Origin: Propionibacterium sp.
GTDB taxonomy: Bacteria; Actinomycetota; Actinomycetes; Propionibacteriales; Propionibacteriaceae
NCBI GenBank assembly: GCA_012719335.1
Contig: JAAYAO010000326.1
Span: forward strand, 1-10,265
Reading direction: 5' to 3'
Length of the DNA stretch: 10,265 bases
In this document: one piece after another, positions 1 to 5,811 of the stretch
How the letters are laid out: each line of letters begins with the position of its first letter
Position numbering within the stretch: position 1 is the stretch's first letter
The notes under the pieces: generated by a model
Database searches by the model: none
What the model was told of the DNA's origin: nothing
Seen by the model: only the letters and a program-made list of their open reading frames with translations
Program-made: the position numbers and the translations under genes

Positions 1-148
1 CGTGGCGGTCCTCCACCTCGCACAGCAACACCCGGCGGCCACCACCGGCCAGGGCACACGCCAGGGCCGCGGCAACCGTTGTCTTACCGGTGCCGCCCTT
101 GCCGCTGACAATGTGCAGGGAATGCCCCGTGGCGCGGCCGGCGGTCAT
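1..148 (-). CDS. ArsA-family P-loop ATPase, N-terminal fragment (runs off window start)
   Basis: Only the first 49 residues are inside the window; the gene continues past base 1. Seen: a beta strand (LHIVS) leading into the deviant Walker A motif SGKGGTGKTT at residues 15-24, with the signature lysine K17 and P-loop lysine K22, then a helix and the strand RVLLCEVED. The deviant Walker A motif defines the ArsA/MinD/ParA (SIMIBI) ATPases. The E-V-E sequence after the second strand resembles the actinobacterial ArsA-like group rather than true arsenite pumps; that subgroup call is from memory. It lies 42 bases downstream of the MBL hydrolase gene on the same strand. The ATG at 148 has no Shine-Dalgarno but has TAGTTT ending exactly 8 bases upstream, suggesting its own leaderless transcript. 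Substrate and partner are unknown; in other actinomycetes two such ATPases often sit in tandem, so a paralogue may lie beyond the edge. Confidence 0.85.
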   Translation of the reverse strand, partial: MTAGRATGHSLHIVSGKGGTGKTTVAAALACALAGGGRRVLLCEVEDRH

Positions 149-155
149 GTTCGCC

Positions 156-161
156 AAACTA
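156..161 (-). promoter_or_regulatory. Putative -10 element of the ArsA-type ATPase gene
   Basis: On the minus strand TAGTTT is followed by seven bases (GGCGAAC) and then the ATG at 148. This fits the TAnnnT consensus, with transcription starting at the A of the start codon. No GGAGG-like sequence precedes the ATG. The -35 region is not recognisable, as is usual for actinobacterial promoters. The site lies in the 42-base gap after the MBL gene, so the ATPase may be made both from the operon transcript and from this internal promoter. Confidence 0.45.
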
Positions 162-190
162 CCGGGTCGGCCCAACACACGTCGGTCGGG

Positions 191-1042
191 TCACGAACCC
201 GGGTAGGGATGAGCGAGCTGTTCCGCGGTCAGTTCGACGTCCAGACCCTCCGCCTCGCGCAGGTGGTGCAGTTGGGCGATGGCGGACAACCGGGCCGCGA
301 ACTTCACATTGGCCGGGGCGTCGTCGTAGACGTGCTCCACCACCGCGTCCGGGGTGCGGTGCCCGGCCGACACCGCCGCGCGCACCTGCGCCAACCGTTC
401 CCGGCGGTGGCTGCGGTAGTACTGCAACACCTCGATCGGGGTGGTCAGTACCGGGGCGTGGCCCGGCAGCAGTTCGGTGACGCCGTGGTCGTGACAGGCT
501 TGTTCCATCAGGTCCAGGGACGCGAAGTAACTGGTCAGGCTGCCGTCGGGCGGCACGATCACCGTGGTGCCGCGGCCCAACACCATGTCGCCGGTGAGCA
601 GCCGGCCCGGCTCCTCGGGGGCGGTGTGCACGAAACCGATCGAGTCGTCGGTGTGCCCGGGGATGTGCAGCACTCGCACCGCCGCGCCGTTGCCCAGTTC
701 GATCTGGTCGTCGCCGCGCAACGGTTCGCCGACACACAGGTCGGGGTCGAAGGCCCGGATCGGCGGGTTACCGGCACGGGCGGCCAGGGGGCGGGTCGCC
801 TCGATGTGATCGATGTGGCGGTGGGTGACCCAGATTTCCTCGACCGTGCCGGCCAACTCGATGATCGCGCTCAGGTGGCCCGGATCGTCCGGGCCCGGGT
901 CGACCACGATCATGCCGCCGTCGGTGGGCAGGAACCAGGTGTTGGTGCCGTCCAACGACATCGGGCCGGGGTTCGGGGCCAGGATGTGCTTGGGCCCCAG
1001 CGGCCCCGGTGGGGCGGTGTCGGGCCAGGCGAAACTGCTCAT
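191..1042 (-). CDS. Metallo-beta-lactamase-fold hydrolase, LACTB2-like
   Basis: This 283-residue cytoplasmic metallohydrolase has a complete set of metal ligands: T-H74-R-H76-I-D78-H79 (HxHxDH), H130 in PGHTDDS, D152 in TGDMVLG and H195 in LLPGHAP. About 85 residues follow the last ligand (roughly 200-283, with a PANVKFAARLSAIAQLHHL segment) and match the winged-helix tail of LACTB2-type enzymes, some of which are ribonucleases in eukaryotes. Whether this one acts on RNA or a small ester or thioester cannot be read from the sequence. The ATG at 1042 overlaps the stop of the upstream Nudix gene as ATGA, and a GGAG seven bases upstream (1050-1053) supports the start. It belongs to the DUF4177-RidA-Nudix-MBL cluster. 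The fold is certain, the substrate is not. Confidence 0.93.
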   Translation of the reverse strand: MSSFAWPDTAPPGPLGPKHILAPNPGPMSLDGTNTWFLPTDGGMIVVDPGPDDPGHLSAIIELAGTVEEIWVTHRHIDHIEATRPLAARAGNPPIRAFDPDLCVGEPLRGDDQIELGNGAAVRVLHIPGHTDDSIGFVHTAPEEPGRLLTGDMVLGRGTTVIVPPDGSLTSYFASLDLMEQACHDHGVTELLPGHAPVLTTPIEVLQYYRSHRRERLAQVRAAVSAGHRTPDAVVEHVYDDAPANVKFAARLSAIAQLHHLREAEGLDVELTAEQLAHPYPGS

Positions 1043-1710
1043 CGCTCATCTCCGGGGTAGTACCACTCGTACGTGTCGTCGACCAGCCGGATCTCGCCGA
1101 GCACCGGTTCGACGATCCGGTCGGAGGCGGCGGCCACCACCGCATCGAAGCTGCCCAGGTCGGCCATCTCCTTCAACACCGACCAGGTCGGCGCCAACAG
1201 TTGGATCACCCCGGCGTCGTGGGCGGCCTGTGCATCGGCCGGACGCATCCAATCGGCCCGGTCGGCCTCACCGGACACATCGCGGGCCTGTTGCCCCTCG
1301 GGCAACCGGGCGACGAAGAACCAGGTGTCGTAGCGGCGGGACTCGAACACCGGAGTGATCCACCGGGCCCAGAGCCACAGGTCCTCCGGGGTCAGGTGCA
1401 GGTCGGCCTCCTCGGCCAGCTCCCGCACCGCCGCAGCCCGGATCGGGTCGGGGGCGGACAGGTCGATCGGGTCGACCGCGCCGCCGGGGAACACCACCCG
1501 GTTCGGGGCGAACGTCATCTTGCCGTGCCGCATCATCAGCCACACCTTGGCATCGCGTCCGTCGGCATCGAACACGATCACGGTCGCGGCATCACGCGGG
1601 GTGACCCCCTCGGTGATCGTCAGCCAGTCGCGCATCCGCGGCGGCGCGGTGCCGGCGTCGGTGATGATCCGCGGCACATGGCGCAGCACGTCATGGGAGT
1701 GCGAGGCCAA
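1039..1710 (-). CDS. Nudix hydrolase, NUDT19-like (probable CoA/nucleotide-derivative diphosphatase)
   Basis: This 223-residue Nudix enzyme hydrolyses nucleoside diphosphates linked to another moiety. Seen: strand TPRDAATVIVF (37-47), VVFPGG (72-77) and the helix core R96-E97-L-A-E100-E101. The Nudix-box glycine after EE is replaced (EEADL). The stretch LWARWITP...ESRRYDTWFFVARLP (about 112-137) is typical of the NUDT19-like subfamily, whose mammalian member cleaves CoA; substrate here is inference. The start is a TTG at 1710 immediately after the ridA stop (TGATTG). GGAGGT lies seven bases upstream, inside the last ridA codons, which is a textbook coupled start. An ATG at 1635 in the same frame has no ribosome-binding site. 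The last codons overlap the MBL start (ATGA). Confidence 0.9.
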   Translation of the reverse strand: MASHSHDVLRHVPRIITDAGTAPPRMRDWLTITEGVTPRDAATVIVFDADGRDAKVWLMMRHGKMTFAPNRVVFPGGAVDPIDLSAPDPIRAAAVRELAEEADLHLTPEDLWLWARWITPVFESRRYDTWFFVARLPEGQQARDVSGEADRADWMRPADAQAAHDAGVIQLLAPTWSVLKEMADLGSFDAVVAAASDRIVEPVLGEIRLVDDTYEWYYPGDER

Positions 1711-2172
1711 TCAACCCACCTCCACCAACAGTTCGAGTTCCACCGCCGCATCCAGGGGAAGGGCGGAGACGCCCACCGCGCTGCGGGCGTGGTCGCCGGC
1801 GGCGCCGAAGATCTCGCCCAACAGCAGGGACGCACCGTTGGCCACCTTCGGCTGTTCGGTGAAGAACGGTGAGGAGGCGACGAACACGGTCAGCTTCAGC
1901 ACCCGGGTGATCGCGTCCAACCCGCCGGCCTGTTCGGCGGCCGCGGCCAGCGCGTTCAGGGTGGCGTGGCGGGCCTGCTCGACGGCCTCGTCCAGGGTGA
2001 TCGCGTCGCCGACCTTGCCGGTGCCGGGCAACTCGCCGGCCACGAAGGGCAACTGACCCGAGGTGTACACCAGGTTGCCGGTGCGCACCGCGGGCACGTA
2101 GGCCGCCACCGGTGCAGCCACCGGCGGCAGGGTCAGGCCCAGCTCGCGCAGGCGTTCGCTCGGGGAGCTCAC
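1711..2172 (-). CDS. RidA-family protein (YjgF/YER057c/UK114 type)
   Basis: This 153-residue protein belongs to the Rid family, whose best-known members deaminate reactive enamine/imine intermediates made by PLP enzymes. Seen: ERLRELGLTLPP (6-17), the strand VRTGNLVYTSGQLP (29-42), LDEAVEQARHATLNAL (60-75), and HARSAVGVSALPLDAAVELE (128-147). R130 aligns with the substrate-carboxylate arginine of E. coli RidA (R105) and E147 with its conserved glutamate, so activity is plausible. The slightly long N-terminus with ERLxxLGxxLP marks the subgroup found in many actinomycetes. The start is a GTG at 2172 overlapping the stop of the 52-residue gene upstream (GTGA), indicating translational coupling. 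Its own 3' end carries the ribosome-binding site of the following Nudix gene. The true substrate is unknown. Confidence 0.92.
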   Translation of the reverse strand: MSSPSERLRELGLTLPPVAAPVAAYVPAVRTGNLVYTSGQLPFVAGELPGTGKVGDAITLDEAVEQARHATLNALAAAAEQAGGLDAITRVLKLTVFVASSPFFTEQPKVANGASLLLGEIFGAAGDHARSAVGVSALPLDAAVELELLVEVG

Positions 2173-2327
2173 TGGGCGAGGGGTCGCTTGAAGTAGGCGA
2201 CGAGGTTCTCCGGGTTGGGGCCCGGAACCAGTTGCACCAGCTCCCAACCGTCCTGGCCCCAGTTGTCCAGGATCTGCTTGGTGGCGTGAATCAGTACCGG
2301 CGCGGTTGCGTATTCCCACTTGGTCAT
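2169..2327 (-). CDS. Small DUF4177-type protein (52 aa)
   Basis: A short gene that automatic callers could miss. From the ATG at 2327 it reads M-T-K-W-E-Y-A-T-A-P, continues with a helix ATKQILDNWGQDGWELVQLVPG (15-36) and ends with the strand NLVAYFKRP. The pattern W-E-Y, then a helix with L-x-x-x-G-x-x-G-W-E-L-V, then a second strand is characteristic of DUF4177 proteins, small cytoplasmic alpha/beta proteins with no assigned function. It ends in TGA overlapping the ridA GTG start by four bases, and is therefore the first gene of the coupled ridA-Nudix-MBL cluster. Upstream of the ATG is TAAGGTGGGCGCC, which can be read either as an SD-like AGGTGG or as a -10 TAAGGT positioned for leaderless transcription. 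The gene call is firm; function is not known. Confidence 0.85.
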   Translation of the reverse strand: MTKWEYATAPVLIHATKQILDNWGQDGWELVQLVPGPNPENLVAYFKRPLAQ

Positions 2328-2334
2328 GGCGCCC

Positions 2335-2340
2335 ACCTTA
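2335..2340 (-). promoter_or_regulatory. Putative -10 element (TAAGGT) of the DUF4177-ridA-Nudix-MBL operon
   Basis: TAAGGT on the minus strand is followed by seven bases (GGGCGCC) and then ATG at 2327. This is the same spacing as at the ATPase and nth genes, and would start transcription at the A of ATG. The overlapping sequence AAGGTGG could instead act as a ribosome-binding site, so the assignment is ambiguous. No clear -35 element is seen. The 68-base gap to crp shows no other obvious promoter or hairpin. Confidence 0.4.
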
Positions 2341-2395
2341 GATGCCGATGGACCGTACCGGGGGTTGGTTCACCGGATAGTGGAAACCGATTCGC

Positions 2396-3073
2396 TCAGC
2401 GGGCGCGCTTCTCCAGCCGGTCGATGTCCAACAGGGTGACCGAGCGGGGCTCGAGCCGGATCCAGCCCCGGGCGGCGAAATCGGCCAGGGCCTTGTTGAC
2501 GGTTTCCCGGGATGCGCCGACCAGTTGGGCGAGTTCCTCCTGGGTCAGGTCGTGGTGCACCACGACCGCATCGGCCCGCGGTTCACCGAACCGTTCGGCC
2601 AGGTCCAGCAGGGCCTTGGCGACTCGTCCGGGCACATCGGAGAACACCAGGTCGGCGACCACCTCGTTGGTGCGGCGCAGCCGCTTGGCGAGCTGCCCGA
2701 GCAGGCCGAGGGCCACCTCGGGACGCTCCGACAACCACTTCTCCAGGTCGGCGTGTTCCAGGCACCGCAGTTTGCAACTGGTCACCGCGGTCGCGGTGGT
2801 GGATCGCGGGCCGGGGTCGAAAACCGACAGCTCGCCGAACATCTGCCCCGGGCCGAGTACGGCCATCAGGTTCTCCCGGCCGGCGGTGCCGACCCGACCC
2901 AGTTTCATCTTGCCGTCGACCACCACGTACAACTGGTCGCCGACATCCCCTTCGTGGAAGAGCACGGCGCCCCGGTGCAGCCGGATCGTCGTCATGGCCG
3001 CGGCCAGCGCACCGGCCGCCTCACCGTCCAAGCCATGAAACAGCGGTGCTTGCTTCAACACGTCTGGGTCCAC
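2396..3073 (-). CDS. crp: Crp/Fnr-family transcriptional regulator, GlxR/Crp-like
   Basis: This 225-residue cAMP receptor-type regulator has an N-terminal cyclic-nucleotide-binding domain (about 10-115) with the phosphate-binding cassette FGELSVFDPGPRSTTA, in which the E, R and T/S cAMP contacts are present. It continues with a long dimerisation helix (RRTNEVVADLVFSDVPGRVAKALLDLAERFG) and a C-terminal winged HTH with recognition helix VGASRETVNKALADF and wing RGWIRLEPRSV. These segments are near-identical in kind to Mycobacterium Crp (Rv3676) and Corynebacterium GlxR, global regulators of carbon metabolism and respiration. The start is a GTG at 3073, supported by GGAGGG six bases upstream (3080-3085). 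The gene is divergent from nth, the same arrangement as in mycobacteria. A CRP-like site in the shared spacer hints at autoregulation. Confidence 0.95.
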   Translation of the reverse strand: MDPDVLKQAPLFHGLDGEAAGALAAAMTTIRLHRGAVLFHEGDVGDQLYVVVDGKMKLGRVGTAGRENLMAVLGPGQMFGELSVFDPGPRSTTATAVTSCKLRCLEHADLEKWLSERPEVALGLLGQLAKRLRRTNEVVADLVFSDVPGRVAKALLDLAERFGEPRADAVVVHHDLTQEELAQLVGASRETVNKALADFAARGWIRLEPRSVTLLDIDRLEKRAR

Positions 3074-3090
3074 TGGTAGCCCTCCTGCAC

Positions 3091-3106
3091 TATGTGTTGG
3101 ATCACA
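3091..3106. promoter_or_regulatory. Imperfect CRP/GlxR-like site in the crp-nth spacer
   Basis: Read on the minus strand the 16-mer is TGTGATCCAACACATA. The first half-site TGTGA is perfect; the second (ACATA against TCACA) matches only three of five positions, so affinity would be modest. It overlaps the likely crp -10 hexamer TAATGT (3104-3109), a position expected for autorepression. A weak -35-like GTGACG lies at 3129-3134, but with a 19-bp spacer. The site is the only good TGTGA half-site pairing I found near a promoter in this window. Confidence 0.4.
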
Positions 3107-3153
3107 TTACCGCTCCGGATGTAAGCGGCGTCACCCCGGTGCCCACGGGCGCC

Positions 3154-3159
3154 TAAGCT
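3154..3159 (+). promoter_or_regulatory. Putative -10 element (TAAGCT) of nth, leaderless geometry
   Basis: TAAGCT is followed by seven bases (GGCTGCC) and then ATG at 3167, so transcription would begin at the start codon. There is no purine-rich ribosome-binding sequence upstream of the ATG, which supports a leaderless mRNA for nth-tlpA. The -35 region shows no consensus. Confidence 0.5.
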
Positions 3160-3166
3160 GGCTGCC

Positions 3167-3874
3167 ATGTCCGAATCCGCAACGCGCGCGCCGCTGGCCC
3201 TGGTGCGCCGCGCCCGCCGGATGCACCGGATGCTCGCCGAGCTGTACCCCGAGGCCCGCTGCGAGCTCGATTTCGGATCCCCCTTCGAGTTGTTGATCGC
3301 CACCATCCTGTCGGCCCAGACCACCGACAAACGGGTCAACGCCGTCACCCCGGAGTTGTTCCGACGCTGGCCGGACGCCCCGTCCCTGGCCGGGGCGGAG
3401 ATCGCCGAGGTCGAGCAGTTGTTACACCCCTTGGGCTTCTATCGGGCCAAGACCGGCACCATCATCGGCACCGCCGCGGCGCTGACCGAACACCACGACG
3501 GTGCGGTGCCGGGCCGGTTGGCCGACCTGGTGAAACTGCCCGGGGTGGGCCGCAAGACCGCCAATGTGGTGCTCGGCAATGCCTTCGGGGTGCCGGGGAT
3601 CACCGTCGACACACACTTCGCCCGGCTGGTGCGGCGCTGGGGGTGGACCGCTGCCGACGACCCGGTGAAGATCGAACACGAGGTGGGGGCGTTGTTCGTG
3701 AAACGTGAGTGGACGATGCTCAGCCACCGGGTGATCTGGCACGGTCGACGCCGCTGCCACGCCCGCAACCCGGCCTGCGGCGCCTGCCCACTGGCCTGGC
3801 TGTGCCCGGCCTTCGGCGAGGGCGAGGTCGACCCGGTGAAGGCGCGGAAACTGGTGCGGGAGCCGCGGGGATGA
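3167..3874 (+). CDS. nth: Endonuclease III (DNA glycosylase/AP lyase)
   Basis: This 235-residue base-excision repair enzyme removes oxidised pyrimidines and cleaves the abasic site by beta-elimination. Seen in order: [20 protein letters not shown] (41-60), the helix-hairpin-helix [13 protein letters not shown] (124-136) with catalytic lysine K130, the catalytic aspartate D148 in VDTHFARL, and a C-terminal [4Fe-4S] motif C197-X6-C204-X2-C207-X5-C213. All key residues are intact. The ATG at 3167 lacks a Shine-Dalgarno but sits seven bases after TAAGCT, pointing to leaderless translation. The stop overlaps the tlpA-like start as ATGA. The order crp / nth / tlpA-like / CoA-Nudix matches mycobacteria (Rv3676, Rv3674c, Rv3673c, Rv3672c). 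Confidence 0.97.
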   Translation: MSESATRAPLALVRRARRMHRMLAELYPEARCELDFGSPFELLIATILSAQTTDKRVNAVTPELFRRWPDAPSLAGAEIAEVEQLLHPLGFYRAKTGTIIGTAAALTEHHDGAVPGRLADLVKLPGVGRKTANVVLGNAFGVPGITVDTHFARLVRRWGWTAADDPVKIEHEVGALFVKREWTMLSHRVIWHGRRRCHARNPACGACPLAWLCPAFGEGEVDPVKARKLVREPRG

Positions 3875-4503
3875 GCGTGACGAGCAGGCTGCGGACGGTC
3901 GCGGCGGTGCTGCTGGCCGGGATCGTGGTGACCGGCTGCGCCTCGACCACCCCGGTGCAACCGGTCGGGGAGCCGAGCACCGAACAACGTCCCACCGACA
4001 CCACCGGTCAGGGGGATCTGGTGGCGCAACGCCGCGCCGCCGGGATCGCGGACTGCCCGGTCACCGACCCCGAGGTGGCCGCCCACCCCGAGGGACTGCC
4101 CGACCTGACCCTGGATTGCCTCGGCGGGGACACCCGGGTGCGGCTCGCCGGGCTGCGCGGCCAACCGATACTGGTGAACGTGTGGGCCCAGTGGTGCGGG
4201 CCGTGTCGCACCGAGGCGCCCTTTCTGCGCGAGGCGGCCGAGCAGCGTCCGGATGTGCTGATGCTGGGCATCGACTTCGACGATCCCGACCCGGCCGCGG
4301 CGATCGACTTCGCCGGTCAGGCCGGCTGGGGGTGGCCGCAGATCGCCGACCCGGACAAGCAGATCGCTCCCGGCCTGCGGGTGATCGGCCCACCGCAGAG
4401 CTTCCTGGTCGACCCGTCGGGTCGGATCGAGTACGTCCATGTCGGGCCCTTCACCTCCACCGATCAGCTCCTGGATCTGCTGGACGAGCACCTGCCGCAG
4501 TGA
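3871..4503 (+). CDS. TlpA/ResA-like thiol-disulfide lipoprotein
   Basis: This 210-residue exported thioredoxin-fold protein probably reduces or isomerises disulfides outside the membrane, for example on cytochrome c or cell-wall enzymes. Seen: a positively charged N-terminus, a hydrophobic segment (about 10-20) and a lipobox V-T-G-C with C23 as the lipidation site, then a low-complexity linker. The thioredoxin domain follows (about 77-208) with N-V-W-A-Q-W-C109-G-P-C112 and a cis-proline region GPPQSFLVD (P175). Two extra cysteines, C62 (DCPV) and C83 (LDCLGG), precede the domain and could form a second disulfide. The ATG at 3871 overlaps the nth stop (ATGA), and a GGGAG eight bases upstream supports it. 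The mycobacterial neighbour of nth, Rv3673c, is of the same type. The partner protein is unknown. Confidence 0.92.
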   Translation: MSVTSRLRTVAAVLLAGIVVTGCASTTPVQPVGEPSTEQRPTDTTGQGDLVAQRRAAGIADCPVTDPEVAAHPEGLPDLTLDCLGGDTRVRLAGLRGQPILVNVWAQWCGPCRTEAPFLREAAEQRPDVLMLGIDFDDPDPAAAIDFAGQAGWGWPQIADPDKQIAPGLRVIGPPQSFLVDPSGRIEYVHVGPFTSTDQLLDLLDEHLPQ

Positions 4504-4581
4504 CGGTGCCGGTGCCGGCCGAGCGCGGACGAACCCGGCCTGCCCGACCGGGACGGGACGACGCGATTCGGGTACAACGGC

Positions 4582-4587
4582 TACAGT
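4582..4587 (+). promoter_or_regulatory. Putative -10 element (TACAGT) of the CoA-Nudix gene, leaderless geometry
   Basis: TACAGT is followed by six bases (CTGGCC) and then ATG at 4594. No Shine-Dalgarno lies upstream of the ATG. The 90-base gap after tlpA (4504-4593) otherwise shows nothing recognisable, neither an ORF with family features nor a clear hairpin. The Nudix gene may therefore be transcribed separately from nth-tlpA. Confidence 0.5.
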
Positions 4588-4593
4588 CTGGCC

Positions 4594-5262
4594 ATGCCCT
4601 TGCCCGAGTCGATGAGCACCCTGGCCGCCCGGTTGGCGTCGCCGGTGGTGTTGTCGGGCCTGCTCGCCGAACGGCCGGCCCGGGGCGGGGCACAGGCCTC
4701 GGTGCTGGCCCTGATCGCCGAGGAACAGTCCGGGCCGGACCTGCTGTTCATCGAGAAATCCTCGCTGCTGCGCAAACACGCCGGGCAGATGGCGTTTCCC
4801 GGGGGGCGGGCCGAACCGCACGACCCGGACCCGATCCACACCGCGCTGCGGGAGGCCGAGGAGGAGACCGCGGTCGACCCGTCCTCGGTGGAGGTGCTCG
4901 GTGCGCTGCCGGCCGCCCACGTCAGCAACAGCGGGTTCGACGTGACCTGCGTGGTGGGCTGGTGGCGCGAACCCGGCCCGGTCTACCCGGCCGACCCCGG
5001 TGAGGTCGCGGCCGTGCACCGGATTCGGGTGGCCGACCTGATCGAACCGCAACGCCGCGGCAGCGTGCTGTACAACCCGAGTGCCTGGGGGCCGGCGTTC
5101 AACCTGGGTGAGTTGTTCATCTGGGGGCTGACCGCCCACCTGCTCGACGCGCTGCTCGACCTGGCCGGCTGGTCACAGCCCTGGGACAACCAGTCCTTCG
5201 TGGAGGTGCCGCCCCGGTTCGGGATCGGATTCCATCCCAACTCACGCGTCGACGAGCACTGA
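4594..5262 (+). CDS. CoA-type Nudix hydrolase (NudL-like, CoA pyrophosphatase family)
   Basis: This 222-residue enzyme is predicted to cleave coenzyme A or acyl-CoA to 3',5'-ADP and (acyl-)phosphopantetheine. The CoA-Nudix signature just before the box is clear: LLFIEKSSLLRKHAGQMAFPGG with G64-Q65 and FPGG (68-71). The Nudix core R86-E87-A-E-E90-E91 is present, but the family glycine two residues later is alanine (EETAV). The C-terminal part (about 155-215), with NPSAWGPAFNLGELFIWGLTAHLLDALL, resembles actinobacterial homologues such as Rv3672c. ATG 4594 is favoured over the in-frame ATG at 4612 because it is positioned for leaderless initiation; neither has a ribosome-binding site. It follows nth and tlpA as in mycobacteria, but the MarP protease gene that normally follows is absent. 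Confidence 0.92.
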   Translation: MPLPESMSTLAARLASPVVLSGLLAERPARGGAQASVLALIAEEQSGPDLLFIEKSSLLRKHAGQMAFPGGRAEPHDPDPIHTALREAEEETAVDPSSVEVLGALPAAHVSNSGFDVTCVVGWWREPGPVYPADPGEVAAVHRIRVADLIEPQRRGSVLYNPSAWGPAFNLGELFIWGLTAHLLDALLDLAGWSQPWDNQSFVEVPPRFGIGFHPNSRVDEH

Positions 5263-5285
5263 CGACCCGGGCCGGGCGGGGGACG

Positions 5286-5753
5286 TCAGCGGGCCAGTTG
5301 CTTGCCCTGCTCGCGAGCCGCCAGCTCGGCCTGCACCTGCTCGCCACCCAACGAGACCGCCTGCTTGGCGGCGGCGACGGTGGCCTGAGCCTGCGCGATG
5401 GTCTTCTCCGGGGCCTTCGCCTTGGCCACCTGCGACTTGCCGATCAGCGCCAGAATCGCCGCGATGATCAGCCCGAGCACCGCCATCGTGACGAAGCCGA
5501 GCAGCACCGACAACAGGCCGGAGAACTCGAACAGTTCGCGCCACAACAGGGCGAAACCGAACGACCCGGCCCAGATCAACAACACCAAGGCGGTGACGCC
5601 GAACACCGCGGCCCCGGCGAACATGCCGCCACCGACGCCGGCTTTCTTCGCCGAGCGGCCCAGTTCGAGCTTGGCGAGTTCCAACTCGCCGCGCACCACC
5701 ACTTTGACGTCATCGGTGATGTTCTTGATGATGTCGCCGACCTGGTCAGCCAT
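5286..5753 (-). CDS. Phage-holin-superfamily-type small membrane protein (two TM helices)
   Basis: This 155-residue protein has an amphipathic N-terminal region (DQVGDIIKNITDDVKVVVRGELELAKLELG) and two membrane segments, about residues 40-64 and 72-105. The C-terminal cytoplasmic tail is alanine/glutamine-rich, helical and likely coiled coil (EKTIAQAQATVAAAKQAV...). This is the architecture of the family databases call 'phage holin family' (DUF1469/Actinobacteriophage holin III). In actinomycete chromosomes it is a housekeeping protein of unknown function, with no lysis genes beside it here. ATG 5753 is chosen because GGAG lies six bases upstream; a TTG six codons earlier has no support. It is convergent with the CoA-Nudix gene, with 23 GC-rich bases between the stop codons. 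It commonly lies near MarP and the CoA-Nudix in relatives. Confidence 0.85.
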   Translation of the reverse strand: MADQVGDIIKNITDDVKVVVRGELELAKLELGRSAKKAGVGGGMFAGAAVFGVTALVLLIWAGSFGFALLWRELFEFSGLLSVLLGFVTMAVLGLIIAAILALIGKSQVAKAKAPEKTIAQAQATVAAAKQAVSLGGEQVQAELAAREQGKQLAR

Positions 5754-5796
5754 CGAAGTCTCCTCGCCCAATGTCGTTCCGTCCGCGCCAGCCTAG

Positions 5797-5809
5797 TGCA
5801 CACTGTGCA
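5797..5809. promoter_or_regulatory. Perfect 13-bp palindrome between divergent genes, candidate operator
   Basis: TGCACA-C-TGTGCA is a perfect inverted repeat with six-base arms and a one-base centre. It ends two bases before the ATG of the SnoaL-like gene (5812) and overlaps CACACT (5799-5804), the only -10-like hexamer correctly placed (seven bases) for leaderless transcription of that gene. On the other strand it lies just upstream of TAGGCT (5790-5795), a possible -10 for the holin-type gene. A protein bound here could switch both genes. No regulator gene is adjacent. Confidence 0.4.
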
Positions 5810-5811
5810 TC

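Noticed and set aside
2..1060. 352-codon open frame on the plus strand over the ATPase and MBL genes
   Set aside because: It is antisense to two genes with complete catalytic motifs, and its composition (many R, G, V, H, Q) is that of a shadow frame.
3439..5139. 566-codon open frame on the minus strand opposite nth, tlpA-like and CoA-Nudix
   Set aside because: It has no domain-like sequence, is rich in R, G, P, Q and H, and lies opposite three clear genes. It is a by-product of GC-rich third codon positions.
5263..5285. Terminator between the convergent CoA-Nudix and holin-type genes
   Set aside because: CCCGGGCCGGG is palindromic but leaves too little room for a loop, and there is no T-run; GC-rich sequence alone is not sufficient evidence.
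5286..5753. Prophage lysis cassette suggested by the name 'phage holin family'
   Set aside because: No endolysin, tail or integrase genes are nearby, and this family is common in non-prophage actinomycete chromosomes.
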